In this document: in pieces, positions 24,410 to 32,673 of the stretch
Position numbering within the stretch: the stretch's first letter is position 1
Layout of the letters: the number at the start of each line of letters is the position of its first letter
NCBI GenBank assembly: GCA_045580305.1
Contig: JAZNNQ010000033.1
Coordinates: forward strand, 25,985 to 89,984
Source: RGIG7332 sp045580305
Lineage (GTDB): Bacteria; Bacillota; Clostridia; Oscillospirales; JAAYXM01
Length of the DNA stretch: 64,000 nt
Direction: 5' to 3'
Position numbers and translations under genes: made by a program
Notes under the pieces: generated by a model
Told to the model about the DNA's origin: nothing
The model's database searches: none
The model's input: the letters and a program-made list of their open reading frames with translations, nothing else

Positions 24410-25702
24410 TTAAATTAAAATACCCCGGAGGCAGTCATTTTCGGCTTTTTCTATTTTAACCGTCAACGCCTTGTTTTTCAGTGCCTCGTCGGATTTGACG
24501 CGAACGAGAGTGTAATTTTCAGCGTGGCCCTGCCAAAAACCATTTTCCTGCTCTTCAAAAAGAACAATGCACTCTTTTCCGACTTGCTTTTCAAGATAGT
24601 TTTTTTGCATTTCCTTTGCCACATTCGCGGCAATTTTGGCTCGTTCTTCCTTTACGCTTTTCAGTACTTGATCAGGTGCTTTTGCCGCAGGTGTGCCTTC
24701 ACGCTTAGAATATGGGAAAATGTGCATCATCTGGAAATCGCATTTTTTAATAAACTCCAGTGTTTTTTCAAATTCCTGCTCTGTTTCACCCGGGAAGCCG
24801 ACAATAAGATCTGTAGTTATTGCACAATTGGGAAAATTCTCACGCAGAAGCTTAGCCGAGGTAAAATATCGTACTGTATCGTATTTTCTTCTCATCCGCA
24901 ATAGGGTTTCATCGCACCCGCTTTGAAGGGATAAATGAAATTGGGGACATAGATTTTTAAACTCTTTTAAAACCTTGCAGAAATCCTCGTCAACGGTACG
25001 AGGTTCAAGAGAGCCTAATCGTATCCGCACATTGGGCACGCTACGGCAAATTTCCGCAACAAGCTCTGTTATAGTCCTTTTGGGATTTAGGTCCACACCG
25101 TAGGAGGATATTTCAATACCCGTGATTATAATTTCACGGTAGCCTTCCTTCTCAAGCCTCCTCGCCTCTTCAACCGCAATGTCAAAGGGCATCGAACGAA
25201 TAGGACCACGGGTATAGGGTATAATGCAGTAAGCGCAAAAATTAACACATCCGTCCTGCACCTTCATCATTGCCCGTGTATGATGCGAAAGTCCGCCGGC
25301 GGGCAGAATTTCAAATTCACGACGACTTAAGGCCTTGTCTACGCTGATTTGTTTAATTTTCTCCGCATATGCCTTTTCCAGCATATCAAAAAATCCCTTT
25401 TTATCGGCGGTACCCGATACAACATCCACACCGTCTATACTAAGCGCCTGCTCCGGATTTGCCTGGGAATAGCAACCGCAAACGCCGATGACCGCACCCT
25501 TATGAGCGCGCACGGTTTTTCTTATAAGCTGACGGGATTTTTTATCACTGACCGCTGTAACACTGCAGGTGTTTATAACATATACTTGAGCATCCTCAGT
25601 AAACGGTACCACCTGGTGTCCGCGCTCACCCGCCATAAGTTCCAGCGCTTGTGTTTCAAATTGATTTACCTTGCAGCCCAGCGTTGTAAAAGCGATTTTC
25701 AT
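24410..25702 (-). CDS. mtaB: tRNA t6A37 methylthiotransferase MtaB
   Basis: 430 residues. An N-terminal UPF0004 domain (FTTLGCKVNQFETQALELM) holds one cluster. The radical SAM cluster CVNFCAYC (about 151-158) is followed by IIPYTRGPIRS. A C-terminal TRAM domain is present (FEEQENGFWQGHAENYTLVR). The NTCSVTAVSDKK segment fits MtaB rather than MiaB or RimO. It adds a methylthio group to t6A37 in tRNA. The gene is divergent from the HPr-like gene. Confidence 0.94.
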   Translation of the reverse strand: MKIAFTTLGCKVNQFETQALELMAGERGHQVVPFTEDAQVYVINTCSVTAVSDKKSRQLIRKTVRAHKGAVIGVCGCYSQANPEQALSIDGVDVVSGTADKKGFFDMLEKAYAEKIKQISVDKALSRREFEILPAGGLSHHTRAMMKVQDGCVNFCAYCIIPYTRGPIRSMPFDIAVEEARRLEKEGYREIIITGIEISSYGVDLNPKRTITELVAEICRSVPNVRIRLGSLEPRTVDEDFCKVLKEFKNLCPQFHLSLQSGCDETLLRMRRKYDTVRYFTSAKLLRENFPNCAITTDLIVGFPGETEQEFEKTLEFIKKCDFQMMHIFPYSKREGTPAAKAPDQVLKSVKEERAKIAANVAKEMQKNYLEKQVGKECIVLFEEQENGFWQGHAENYTLVRVKSDEALKNKALTVKIEKAENDCLRGILI

Positions 25703-25732
25703 AAATAATTTCTCCGAAATAAATATTTATAC

Positions 25733-25762
25733 TTGCAAAATTCGACCTATTAGTATTATAAT
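25733..25762 (+). promoter_or_regulatory. Promoter of the HPr-like gene
   Basis: TTGCAA (25733-25738) and TATAAT (25757-25762) with 18 bp spacing sit between the divergent mtaB and HPr-like genes. Confidence 0.7.
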
Positions 25763-25814
25763 GTATAAAGCTTGTAATAGGCAATAGAAAAGTTGAAAAA
25801 CAGGAGGGGATTTT

Positions 25815-26051
25815 TTGACTGCTTTTAATATTAAACTCTCATCTATAAATGATGTAAAGGCGCTGGTTAATGCCGCCTGCAAGATGAACTGTGAGATCGA
25901 CCTTATTTCCGGTCGTTATGTTATCAATGCGAAGTCTTTGATCGGCATTTTCAGTATTGATCTTACCGAGCCTATAAAAGTTGAGGTGCACGGCACGGTT
26001 GAAGAAGCTAACGAATTAAAAAAAGTTCTCAGCGATTGTATCGTTGAATAA
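25815..26051 (+). CDS. HPr-like phosphocarrier lacking the active-site His
   Basis: 78 residues with a TTG start, set by AGGAGGGG about 7 nt upstream. The fold and length match HPr. INAKSLIGI matches the Ser46 regulatory region (S41 here, usual motif NAKSIMG). The GxHARP active-site loop is replaced by SSINDVKALVNAA, so no phosphorylatable His is present at position 15. This is the pattern of Crh, the regulatory paralogue that binds CcpA but does not carry sugar phosphate. Crh genes sit by yvcK-whiA in Bacillus, so its place near that cluster is suggestive. Function inferred. Confidence 0.78.
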   Translation: MTAFNIKLSSINDVKALVNAACKMNCEIDLISGRYVINAKSLIGIFSIDLTEPIKVEVHGTVEEANELKKVLSDCIVE

Positions 26052-26055
26052 TTTT

Positions 26056-26088
26056 AACGGATGAAGAATAATTCTTCATCCGTTTTTT
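26056..26088. terminator. Bidirectional terminator between HPr-like and dacF genes
   Basis: AACGGATGAAGAAT and ATTCTTCATCCGTT form a stem with T-rich flanks on both strands. The dacF stop codon is encoded inside one arm, so the convergent genes share this element. Confidence 0.88.
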
Positions 26089-27152
26089 ATTTTGTTCAAC
26101 AGTCTTTTTAAAAAACTTTCTTTTTGCGGAAGCTGAACACTTTTTTCTGCAATAAGAGGGATTTTTTCTATAACCTCATCGTTTTTTATTACGCGAAGTT
26201 CCCCTACCTGCTCGCCTTTTTCTACGGGCGCGTAGCAGAAACGCGGAAGGTATATTTGTGTTTCAAGCTCATCATTGCTTTTTATAGTGTAGCTCGCCGA
26301 TTTTTCCGCAATTACATTTACCTCTCCCAATCCTGCAATCGGAAGCTGTGCGAGCCGTTCTCGTTCTGCACATATCCGACGCGTTTTAAAATTGGAAAAG
26401 CCGTAATCAAAAAGTTTTAAATGATCGTCCCAATCGTTCGGGTCGTACAGAGTAACCGCCACAAGGCGCATATTCTCTTTTTCGCCGCTTGATACAAGGC
26501 ATCTGCCGGCAGCCTTGGTAAATCCGGTTTTTACGCCGTCTATATCATCACTCATCGTCAGCAGCTTATTATGATTTTTAAAACTTCTGCCCTCGGCTGT
26601 GTAGTTTTTTGTTGAAACTATTTCACGAAATGTGATATTCTTCATTGCATATGCGGTAAGCAGTGCCATATCATACGCGCTTGAATAGTGGTTGTCATTA
26701 GGCAGACCATGCGGGTTTTCGAAATTACTGTCCGCCATTCCTAATTCCTGCGCCTTTCCATTCATAAGATCCACGAAGCTTGCAATGTCTCCCGATACAT
26801 ATATCGCAAGTGCTTCCGCCGCGTCATTTCCCGAGCGCAACATAAGGCCGTAAAGAAGAGTCTTTACGGTTATCTTCTCCCCTTCCTTAAGATAAAGTGA
26901 TGTACCCTCCACACCCACTTGTTCGGGCTTAATCACTACCGTATCATTCAAGTCACCGTTTTCTATAACAAGAAGCGCTGTCATAATCTTTGTCGTAGAG
27001 GCGATCGCCCGCTTATCTCTCGCGTTTTTCTCATACAACACACTATCGGTATTAGCCTCGTACAGAATTGCACTCTTTGCTGATGTGTCAATAGCATCGG
27101 CGCAAAATACAAAGCACATACACAGCGCAATAAAGGTTACTGCTTTTTTCAT
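26076..27152 (-). CDS. dacF: D-alanyl-D-alanine carboxypeptidase (low-MW PBP)
   Basis: 358 residues. A signal peptide (MKKAVTFIALCMCFVFCADA) precedes the peptidase S11 domain with SxxK in STTKIM (about 52), SGN (about 109) and KTGFTK (about 211). The C-terminal domain is the PBP5-type beta-rich region, and the end is an amphipathic, basic helix (FLKRLLNKIKNG) that may anchor it to the membrane. It trims pentapeptides in peptidoglycan. Of the clostridial paralogues, DacF-like is the best guess because it sits beside sporulation-linked genes, but the symbol is not certain. Confidence 0.88.
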   Translation of the reverse strand: MKKAVTFIALCMCFVFCADAIDTSAKSAILYEANTDSVLYEKNARDKRAIASTTKIMTALLVIENGDLNDTVVIKPEQVGVEGTSLYLKEGEKITVKTLLYGLMLRSGNDAAEALAIYVSGDIASFVDLMNGKAQELGMADSNFENPHGLPNDNHYSSAYDMALLTAYAMKNITFREIVSTKNYTAEGRSFKNHNKLLTMSDDIDGVKTGFTKAAGRCLVSSGEKENMRLVAVTLYDPNDWDDHLKLFDYGFSNFKTRRICAERERLAQLPIAGLGEVNVIAEKSASYTIKSNDELETQIYLPRFCYAPVEKGEQVGELRVIKNDEVIEKIPLIAEKSVQLPQKESFLKRLLNKIKNG

Positions 27153-27198
27153 TTACACACCACCCATAGAAAAATCTATTCGGCGATATATAAAAAAA

Positions 27199-27227
27199 TA
27201 CCGTCCCGACATAGTATTGGGACGGTA
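27199..27227 (-). terminator. Terminator of the M50-scpAB-gerW operon
   Basis: TACCGTCCC and GGGACGGTA form a 9-bp stem. On the minus strand it is followed by TTTTTTTAT, just after the GerW-family stop. Confidence 0.88.
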
Positions 27228-27233
27228 TAAATA

Positions 27234-27617
27234 TTATTCGCTTTCTTTATCCTTCTTGAAGTAGCTACCGATTTTATCAACAACACCCGGCACCATTTCC
27301 ACAAGGCGGTCAGCCGTGGTATTAGGCGCGCTTGCCATAGGAAGAACACGCACATCCTCGCCCTTGATAACTAAAAATGCAACTGGTGAAATAGTAGCTC
27401 CGGCACCTGCGCCGCCACCGAATTTAACACCGCTTTCCGGCTTGTTACCAAAATCCGAACCGCCGGAAGCAAATCCAAAAGATACCTTTGATACCGGAAT
27501 GATGGTTATTCCCTCCGGAGTACTGATAGGTGTACCGATAATTGTGTTTACATCCAGCATACTTTTAATTTTTTCCATTGTTGTTGTCAATACATCGTTG
27601 AGTGCATGCTCTGACAT
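27234..27617 (-). CDS. gerW: GerW/YtfJ-family sporulation protein
   Basis: 127 residues. NTIIGTPISTPEGITIIPVS and the Gly-rich stretch ASGGSDFGNKPESGVKFGG are hallmarks of the YtfJ/GerW family, needed for spore germination in Bacillus. The C terminus (IKGEDVRVLPMASAPNTTAD) is also typical. It follows the DUF2953 gene as in Bacillus (ytfI-ytfJ). It supports an endospore-forming lineage, though some non-spore formers keep homologues. Confidence 0.92.
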   Translation of the reverse strand: MSEHALNDVLTTTMEKIKSMLDVNTIIGTPISTPEGITIIPVSKVSFGFASGGSDFGNKPESGVKFGGGAGAGATISPVAFLVIKGEDVRVLPMASAPNTTADRLVEMVPGVVDKIGSYFKKDKESE

Positions 27618-28181
27618 TTAAATCTTCCCTTCTTTTTTGTTTTTAAGCTTTATATATCGCCATATGAAAGTAAATCCCAACCATAATATCTGCCAAATTG
27701 CAATGGAAACTCGTGCATCAAAGCGCGCTAACATTTCCTTTGCATCAAAATCTGCATTTACGGTTATTTCTTTCTTCCTGATATTAAAATTGTTCTCAAT
27801 AGGCGGAATTAATATTCCGCATCCGGCCGCTGCCGTACCGTAAAGCATCGCAGTCTTAAAGGCATCATCACTTGCTATGGTGACCTCAGCCTTCAAAAGG
27901 TCTATTCTTATTGTCTTTAGCGCCTTACCAAACATCTTAAGAGCTATGCCGATTAAATCCTTAAGTTCAGACATTGGCATACCCTTTTTCTTTTCTTTCG
28001 GTGCTTCTTTCTCTTTTTTTACCTTTGGTGTGCCCTCTTTTTTGTCAAGTGGTATATCCATCTTGAAGAACACAATCCTCATAATCGCTCTTACTCCATC
28101 GTTGTCACCACTTATACGAAACCGTATTCGCACGATGAGTAGCAGTAAGATAAGCACAAGTATTATAAGCAATACCCACAC
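27618..28181 (-). CDS. DUF2953 membrane protein (YtfI-like)
   Basis: 187 residues. An N-terminal membrane segment (WVLLIILVLILLLLIVRI) is followed by a charged Lys/Glu/Pro linker and the DUF2953 domain (LLKAEVTIASDDAFKTAMLY, then GTAAAGCGI). It ends 1 nt before the GerW-family gene. Such pairs are conserved in spore formers; the molecular role is unknown. Confidence 0.82.
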   Translation of the reverse strand: MWVLLIILVLILLLLIVRIRFRISGDNDGVRAIMRIVFFKMDIPLDKKEGTPKVKKEKEAPKEKKKGMPMSELKDLIGIALKMFGKALKTIRIDLLKAEVTIASDDAFKTAMLYGTAAAGCGILIPPIENNFNIRKKEITVNADFDAKEMLARFDARVSIAIWQILWLGFTFIWRYIKLKNKKEGKI

Positions 28182-28184
28182 GGC

Positions 28185-28745
28185 TTAAGCCTCCTCGGTC
28201 TGAAGGAATGTAAGCTGTTCTGTACCGTCCTCCTCAAATTCCGGAAGAGGCGGCAGGTCGTCAGTATTTGTAAGTCCAAATGTGCGTAGAAAATCGTGTG
28301 TAGTCTTGAAAAGCATCGGTCTGCCCGGTACATCAAGGCGGCCTGCTTCCTCAATAAGACCTTTTTCAATAAGAGTTGACACTGAATATGTGCTGTCTAC
28401 CCCGCGCACCTGCTCGATATATGCGCGTGTTACCGGCTGACGGTATGCAACTATAGCAAGCACCTCAAGAAGTGCCGGCGACAGTCGCGCCGCCCTGCGG
28501 GTTTCCATAACCGCGCGGATTTTATCCGCATATTCGGGAGATGAGCACATCTGTAATGTACGCTCCAATCTGACTATGCGAATGCCTCGTTTATCAAAGC
28601 TGTACGAGTCCATAAGATTTTGCGCAATACGGTCAATTGTTTCCGGCTCTACCTCAAGGGTTGCGGCAATTCTATCGATTGATACCGGGTCACCGGATGC
28701 AAACAGTATCGCCTCTATTGCGCTCTCAATTTCTTTAATTTCCAT
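28185..28745 (-). CDS. scpB: Segregation and condensation protein B
   Basis: 186 residues with two winged-helix domains: IEAILFASGDPVSIDRIAAT, then LLEVLAIVAYRQPVTRAYIE and RPMLFKTTHDFLRTFGL. ScpB binds ScpA and the SMC head to form the chromosome-condensing complex. It begins directly after scpA in the same operon. Confidence 0.95.
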   Translation of the reverse strand: MEIKEIESAIEAILFASGDPVSIDRIAATLEVEPETIDRIAQNLMDSYSFDKRGIRIVRLERTLQMCSSPEYADKIRAVMETRRAARLSPALLEVLAIVAYRQPVTRAYIEQVRGVDSTYSVSTLIEKGLIEEAGRLDVPGRPMLFKTTHDFLRTFGLTNTDDLPPLPEFEEDGTEQLTFLQTEEA

Positions 28746-28747
28746 AA

Positions 28748-29464
28748 TTATTCCTCATCTGAAAGGCTGAGTTGCGGGTCTGCTTCCTCGCCAATTCTTA
28801 CTTTACCCGATTTGCAAAGCTCCAATACCGCAAGGAAGGTAGCAACGACCTCCGAACGGGATTTAACCTTTGTAAAAAGACTTTTAAAACCGACCTTACC
28901 TGCAGATAAAAGTTTTTTCAGCACGAATGACACCTTCGCGGCAACCGAGAATATCTCTCGGCCTACAATGCCGGTGAATTTGCTGACCGGTGGCGGAAGT
29001 GCGTTATCCGCCCTATCCAGCATTTTTATAATAGCATCTGCCAGATCCGTTTTATTATGTGAAAAGCGATAGGTCTTGTCCGGCGTGATACACTCCGGCT
29101 CTTTTACGAAAATGTCGCGACCCACCTCGTATTTCGTAGACAAAAGGCCGCTTACCTCCTTGAACTTCTGATATTCAAGAAGCATCTGCACAAGGGTTGC
29201 ACGGGGGTCTTCCTCTTCGATACCGTCATCGTGACGGGGTAAGAGCATTTTTGATTTGATGTAGAGAAGTTGGGCGCTCATAGCCACAAATTCACTTTCA
29301 AGCTCTAAGTCGCGAATTTCCATATTCGCAAGAGCGGCATCGTATTGCTCCAAAATTTCGGCAATTGGAATGTCATATATATTTACTTTATTTTTGGAAA
29401 TCAAGTGCAAAAGAAGGTCAAGTGGCCCGTCAAATGCAGAAAGATGATATTGAATTTCCGTCAT
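28748..29464 (-). CDS. scpA: Segregation and condensation protein A
   Basis: 238 residues. FDGPLDLLLHLISKNKVNIYD near the start is the kleisin N-terminal signature, and KVSFVLKKLLSAGKVGFKSL through TFLAVLELCKSGKVRIGEE is the C-terminal winged helix. ATG 29464 sits 1 nt after the M50 protease stop with GTGGGG as a weak ribosome site, so coupling is likely. It links the SMC heads with ScpB. Confidence 0.95.
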   Translation of the reverse strand: MTEIQYHLSAFDGPLDLLLHLISKNKVNIYDIPIAEILEQYDAALANMEIRDLELESEFVAMSAQLLYIKSKMLLPRHDDGIEEEDPRATLVQMLLEYQKFKEVSGLLSTKYEVGRDIFVKEPECITPDKTYRFSHNKTDLADAIIKMLDRADNALPPPVSKFTGIVGREIFSVAAKVSFVLKKLLSAGKVGFKSLFTKVKSRSEVVATFLAVLELCKSGKVRIGEEADPQLSLSDEE

Positions 29465-29465
29465 C

Positions 29466-30119
29466 TTATAACCCCACAATTAAATATAAAATATCAAGCA
29501 CATAGGTACGCACCAATGTTATCAAATTATCAAAAAACGGGATATTAAGTAAAATCAGAAGAACTAAAAATCCGTACTGCTCAAACTGCATAATTTTAAA
29601 ATAAATACGCTCCGGCAAGAGTGTATTTAAAATTTTGGAACCGTCAAGCGGCGGGATCGGAATCAGGTTGAATACAGCCAGTCCCACATTTAAAATCGCA
29701 AAAATCTGCACAAAGGTGGCGAGACCGACAAGCACTTCATACACCCAATAGGACGAGATTGTAATCAGTGTCAGCCCCTTTAAAACAAGAAGTGCAGCAA
29801 ATGCAAGCAACAGATTTGATGCAGGCCCTGCCAGCGCTGTAATCGCCATACCTAATTTTCGATTTTTAAAATAATAAGCATTGACCGGTACCGGCTTTGC
29901 CCAGCCGAAGCCGAAAATAATCATAGCAAGTAAACCCCATATGTCAATATGCTTTACGGGGTTGAGTGTTAATCTGCCCGCGTTTTTCGCTGTTCGGTCG
30001 CCAAATAAATATGCCACAAAGCCGTGAGCAATTTCGTGAAGCACGATAGTCAGAAACGCCGCGGGGATAATCATCCAATTATAGCCGGTGAAAAGGCTCG
30101 CTATTTTTTGAGAAATCAT
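29466..30119 (-). CDS. Site-2-protease-family M50 metalloprotease
   Basis: 217 residues if started at MISQKIASLF (30119), which aligns with other family starts; in-frame ATGs at 30143 and 30176 are also possible, and 30143 has GGGGAA upstream. HEIAH (28-32 in this numbering) and NLIPIPPLDGSKIL provide the zinc ligands of M50 proteases, set in four to six membrane segments. This is the small cytoplasm-membrane type that precedes scpA in many Bacillota. The substrate is unknown. Confidence 0.9.
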   Translation of the reverse strand: MISQKIASLFTGYNWMIIPAAFLTIVLHEIAHGFVAYLFGDRTAKNAGRLTLNPVKHIDIWGLLAMIIFGFGWAKPVPVNAYYFKNRKLGMAITALAGPASNLLLAFAALLVLKGLTLITISSYWVYEVLVGLATFVQIFAILNVGLAVFNLIPIPPLDGSKILNTLLPERIYFKIMQFEQYGFLVLLILLNIPFFDNLITLVRTYVLDILYLIVGL

Positions 30120-30202
30120 AATGGAACAAAACTCTCCTGTCATTTCCCCTTTTGAGATATTATACCAACTTTCCAAGCAAATTACAACTTATTTTATATA
30201 AA

Positions 30203-30232
30203 AAACGCGCTGAAAAATTCAGCGCGTTTCAT
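30203..30232 (-). terminator. Terminator overlapping the S1-protein stop codon
   Basis: AAACGCGCTGAA and TTCAGCGCGTTT form a stem followed by TTTTTTAT on the minus strand. The left arm encodes the last residues (ETR) and stop of the S1-domain protein. Confidence 0.85.
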
Positions 30233-31166
30233 TAAAGTCCGTATATATATTCTTTTTCGTGCACATATCAGGCGAATAGTGCCATTTATCAATATGTCCG
30301 TCTTTTATAAAGTAGTTTATCTCAGACCTGTCGTCCTCTTCATCCAGCACATCTATAATAATAAGTTTTATTTTCATTCTGTCGTAAGCGATGTTTTTTA
30401 TAAAAACCGACACCTCGTCACCCTCTTCAAGATCGCACCTCCGCTCGGCTAATCCCGAAAGATTGGGGGCAAGTTCTACAAAGATGCCGTAGTCCTCAAC
30501 ACCTCTTACAACACCCCTGACCGTTTGCCCCATCTCGAACAGCGCGGCATTTTCCTGCCAGGTGCCCAGAAGTTCACGATGTGTAAGGGTAATCCGTTTT
30601 TCCTCTTTATCTACCGTAAGGACAGCCGCGCGTATTTCCTGGCCCGGATAAAAACGGTCTCTGGGGTGAGCTATGCGGGATACGGAAATATTTTCTATTC
30701 CAATTAATGAGATATTACCGCATCCGATATCCACAAAAGCACCAAACGCCTCTAAGTGAGTTATTCTCGCGGGAATTACATCGCCGGGACTTAAGTTATG
30801 TAGTAAAAAGTTAAAAGCCTCCTCCTGCGCAGCTCTGCGCGAAAGGATAAGGGTAAGCTCTCCTGTTGCAAGAAGCTCTACTTTTTTTATTTTGACTGCC
30901 ACCGGCTTACCTACCCTTGATATTACGGCAATTTCTCGCACTGTGCCCTCATTGATGCCCATTGCCGCCTCGTTTCTCGGCACTAACCCCACGAATTTAC
31001 CCATTTTTACGATTAGATTATGAGCCGCATCGCACAGTGTAACCTTACCCTCAACTGTTAGGTTATTGTCCATCGCATATCTTAATGCCGCTATTGTTGC
31101 CGTGTTTTTCTTATTTTCTTCCGTATCAATAAGTGAGCCTTCCGGCATAAAATTTTCCTTTTGCAT
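30219..31166 (-). CDS. S1-domain RNA-binding protein (RpsA-like)
   Basis: 315 residues with three S1/OB-type repeats. The first starts about residue 36 (VEGKVTLCDAAHNLIVKMGK), the second about 127 (GDVIPARITHLEAFGAFVDI) and the third about 211 (GQTVRGVVRGVEDYGIFVEL). Clostridia often label such genes rpsA, but the short multi-S1 proteins of Bacillota are not equivalent to E. coli S1. It lies upstream of rplT with its own spacing and ends in its own terminator. It is likely a translation or RNA accessory factor. Confidence 0.85.
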   Translation of the reverse strand: MQKENFMPEGSLIDTEENKKNTATIAALRYAMDNNLTVEGKVTLCDAAHNLIVKMGKFVGLVPRNEAAMGINEGTVREIAVISRVGKPVAVKIKKVELLATGELTLILSRRAAQEEAFNFLLHNLSPGDVIPARITHLEAFGAFVDIGCGNISLIGIENISVSRIAHPRDRFYPGQEIRAAVLTVDKEEKRITLTHRELLGTWQENAALFEMGQTVRGVVRGVEDYGIFVELAPNLSGLAERRCDLEEGDEVSVFIKNIAYDRMKIKLIIIDVLDEEDDRSEINYFIKDGHIDKWHYSPDMCTKKNIYTDFNETR

Positions 31167-31216
31167 ACGCTTCCTCCTTGCCGTTTTTTATATGTATATG
31201 CAAAAGGAACAAAAAA

Positions 31217-31241
31217 AGATGCAAGCATCTGCTTGCATCTT
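31217..31241 (-). terminator. Terminator of the infC-rpmI-rplT operon
   Basis: AGATGCAAGCA and TGCTTGCATCT form a near-perfect stem followed by T-runs on the minus strand, right after the L20 stop. Confidence 0.9.
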
Positions 31242-31249
31242 TTAAATTA

Positions 31250-31603
31250 TTAAGCGTTCTTCTTAGCTACTTCAACGAGAGCTGCAAATGCAGTTGCATC
31301 GGACTGAGCCATATCAGCAAGCATCTTGCGGTTGATCTCGATACCAGCCTTCTTGAGGCCGTTCATGAAACGGGAATAGTTAATACCGTTTGCCTTAGCA
31401 GCAGCAGAAATACGGGTGATCCATAAGCGGCGGAAATCGCGCTTCTTTAAGCGGCGACCGACATATGCATAGGTTAAGGACTTCATAACAGCCTGGTTAG
31501 CCATCTTAAAGTGCTTGCTCTTAGCGCCCCAGTAGCCCTTTGCCATCTTTAATATCTTTTTTCTTCTCTTGCGCGTCATCATTGCGCCTTTTACTCTAGC
31601 CAT
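31250..31603 (-). CDS. rplT: 50S ribosomal protein L20
   Basis: 117 residues, standard length, with the expected basic N terminus (MARVKGAMMTRKRRKKILKM), AKGYWGAKSKHFKMANQAVM and WITRISAAAKANGINYS. It binds 23S rRNA early in assembly and usually represses its own operon through the leader. It is the last gene of infC-rpmI-rplT. Confidence 0.98.
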   Translation of the reverse strand: MARVKGAMMTRKRRKKILKMAKGYWGAKSKHFKMANQAVMKSLTYAYVGRRLKKRDFRRLWITRISAAAKANGINYSRFMNGLKKAGIEINRKMLADMAQSDATAFAALVEVAKKNA

Positions 31604-31636
31604 CTATATGTGCCTCCATTCTGAAATTCTAGTTTT

Positions 31637-31834
31637 TTACTTGGTCATGAGCATACGCTGGAGTGTTGCTTCGTTTGCGGTGGAAGCGTAACCAGCTTTT
31701 CTAAGGGTTCTCTTACGCTTAGTGCTCTTCTTGTTCAGAATGTGTCTTCTGTTCATGTGACTGAGCTTTACCTTACCGCTTTTTGTTACTTTAAAGCGCT
31801 TTGATGCTCCGCTATGTGTTTTAATCTTAGGCAT
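31637..31834 (-). CDS. rpmI: 50S ribosomal protein L35
   Basis: 65 residues, exactly the family length when started at ATG 31834 (MPKIKTHSGASKRFKVTKSG). LSHMNRRHILNKKSTKRKR is the conserved core. The longer upstream frame overlaps infC and is not used. Confidence 0.97.
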   Translation of the reverse strand: MPKIKTHSGASKRFKVTKSGKVKLSHMNRRHILNKKSTKRKRTLRKAGYASTANEATLQRMLMTK

Positions 31835-31865
31835 TTTTATTTCTCCTCTCGTGTGTTTGTAGATA

Positions 31866-32387
31866 CTACTTACCTGCCGGCTTGGGAGCAAGGAACATAA
31901 TCATTTGTCTACCCTCAAGCTTTGCCGGTTTTTCAACGATACCAAACTCTGCACAGTTTTCCGCAAAACGCGCCTGAAGCACATTTCCGATTTCAGTGTG
32001 TGCAAGCTCGCGACCTTTGAAACGAACGGTAACTTTGACCTTGTCGCCGGATTTAAGGAATTTGATAGCGTTGTTTACCTTAACATTAAAGTCATGTGTA
32101 TCAATGCTGGGGGTCATACGAACCTCTTTGATATCAACGACCTTGCGTTTCTTGCGCTCCTCTTTTTCCCTTTTCTCCTCGTCGAACTTGAACTTACCGT
32201 AGTCCATAATTCGGCATACAGGCGGTACGGCCTTAGGGGCGATTTTTACTAAATCCAGACCTGCCTCTTCTGCTTTTGCAAGAGCCTCTGCTGCTGACAT
32301 AACGCCCAGCTGCTCTCCATCTGTACTTATAAGGCGAACTTCATTGTCACGGATTTCCTCGTTAATCTGATGTTCCAAACGGCTGAT
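31866..32387 (-). CDS. infC: Translation initiation factor IF-3 with AUC start
   Basis: 173 residues if started at the AUC codon at 32387 (ISRLEHQINEEIR, initiating Met). GGAGG lies 9 nt upstream of this AUC and no ATG, GTG or TTG at a workable distance is in frame. A rare start is known for infC in other bacteria (AUU in E. coli) and allows IF-3 to control its own synthesis. The N domain (EVRLISTDGEQLGVMSAAEA), the linker (FDEEKREKEERKKRK) and the C domain (VTVRFKGRELAHTEIG) are all present. Confidence 0.95.
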   Translation of the reverse strand: MSRLEHQINEEIRDNEVRLISTDGEQLGVMSAAEALAKAEEAGLDLVKIAPKAVPPVCRIMDYGKFKFDEEKREKEERKKRKVVDIKEVRMTPSIDTHDFNVKVNNAIKFLKSGDKVKVTVRFKGRELAHTEIGNVLQARFAENCAEFGIVEKPAKLEGRQMIMFLAPKPAGK

Positions 32388-32539
32388 AAATAAGCACCTC
32401 CATTGTAAAACAAAAAGCACGGATGACACACATCACCCGCACACAAAATCACCCTTGTAAAAAGGGGTTACGATTTTAACCTTTTTGCCTTAGGCGTAAG
32501 GTGAGGGGCAGGTATGCGTCCCTACTTTGTTTTTTCTTC
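32388..32539 (-). promoter_or_regulatory. 5' leader of the infC operon
   Basis: About 150 nt lie between the inferred transcription start and infC. The leader contains complementary segments (AACCCCTTTTTACAAGGGTG and GGATGACACACATC-type pairs) that could form alternative stems. The infC-rpmI-rplT leader of Bacillota is normally controlled by L20 or attenuation. No specific structure could be proved by eye. Confidence 0.5.
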
Positions 32540-32545
32540 CTAAAG

Positions 32546-32574
32546 ATTATAGCATCACTATTCCCTTTCGTCAA
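32546..32574 (-). promoter_or_regulatory. Promoter of the infC-rpmI-rplT operon
   Basis: TTGACG (32574-32569) and TATAAT (32551-32546) on the minus strand are 17 bp apart, a strong sigma-A promoter. Confidence 0.88.
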
Positions 32575-32622
32575 TACCTTTTTAAAACTTTTTTATTTTT
32601 TTATTTTTTGTGTTGATTTATT

Positions 32623-32652
32623 TTGAATAGCAAGGTATGCTTAAGGTATAAT
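32623..32652 (+). promoter_or_regulatory. Promoter of the DUF1292 gene
   Basis: TTGAAT (32623-32628) and TATAAT (32647-32652), 18 bp apart, lie just before the ribosome site GTGAGGTG. Confidence 0.7.
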
Positions 32653-32673
32653 AAATTAAGTGAGGTGACACAA

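Noticed and set aside
32388..32539. Metabolite riboswitch before infC
   Set aside because: The leader is a ribosomal-protein-type leader by position, and no known aptamer core is visible.
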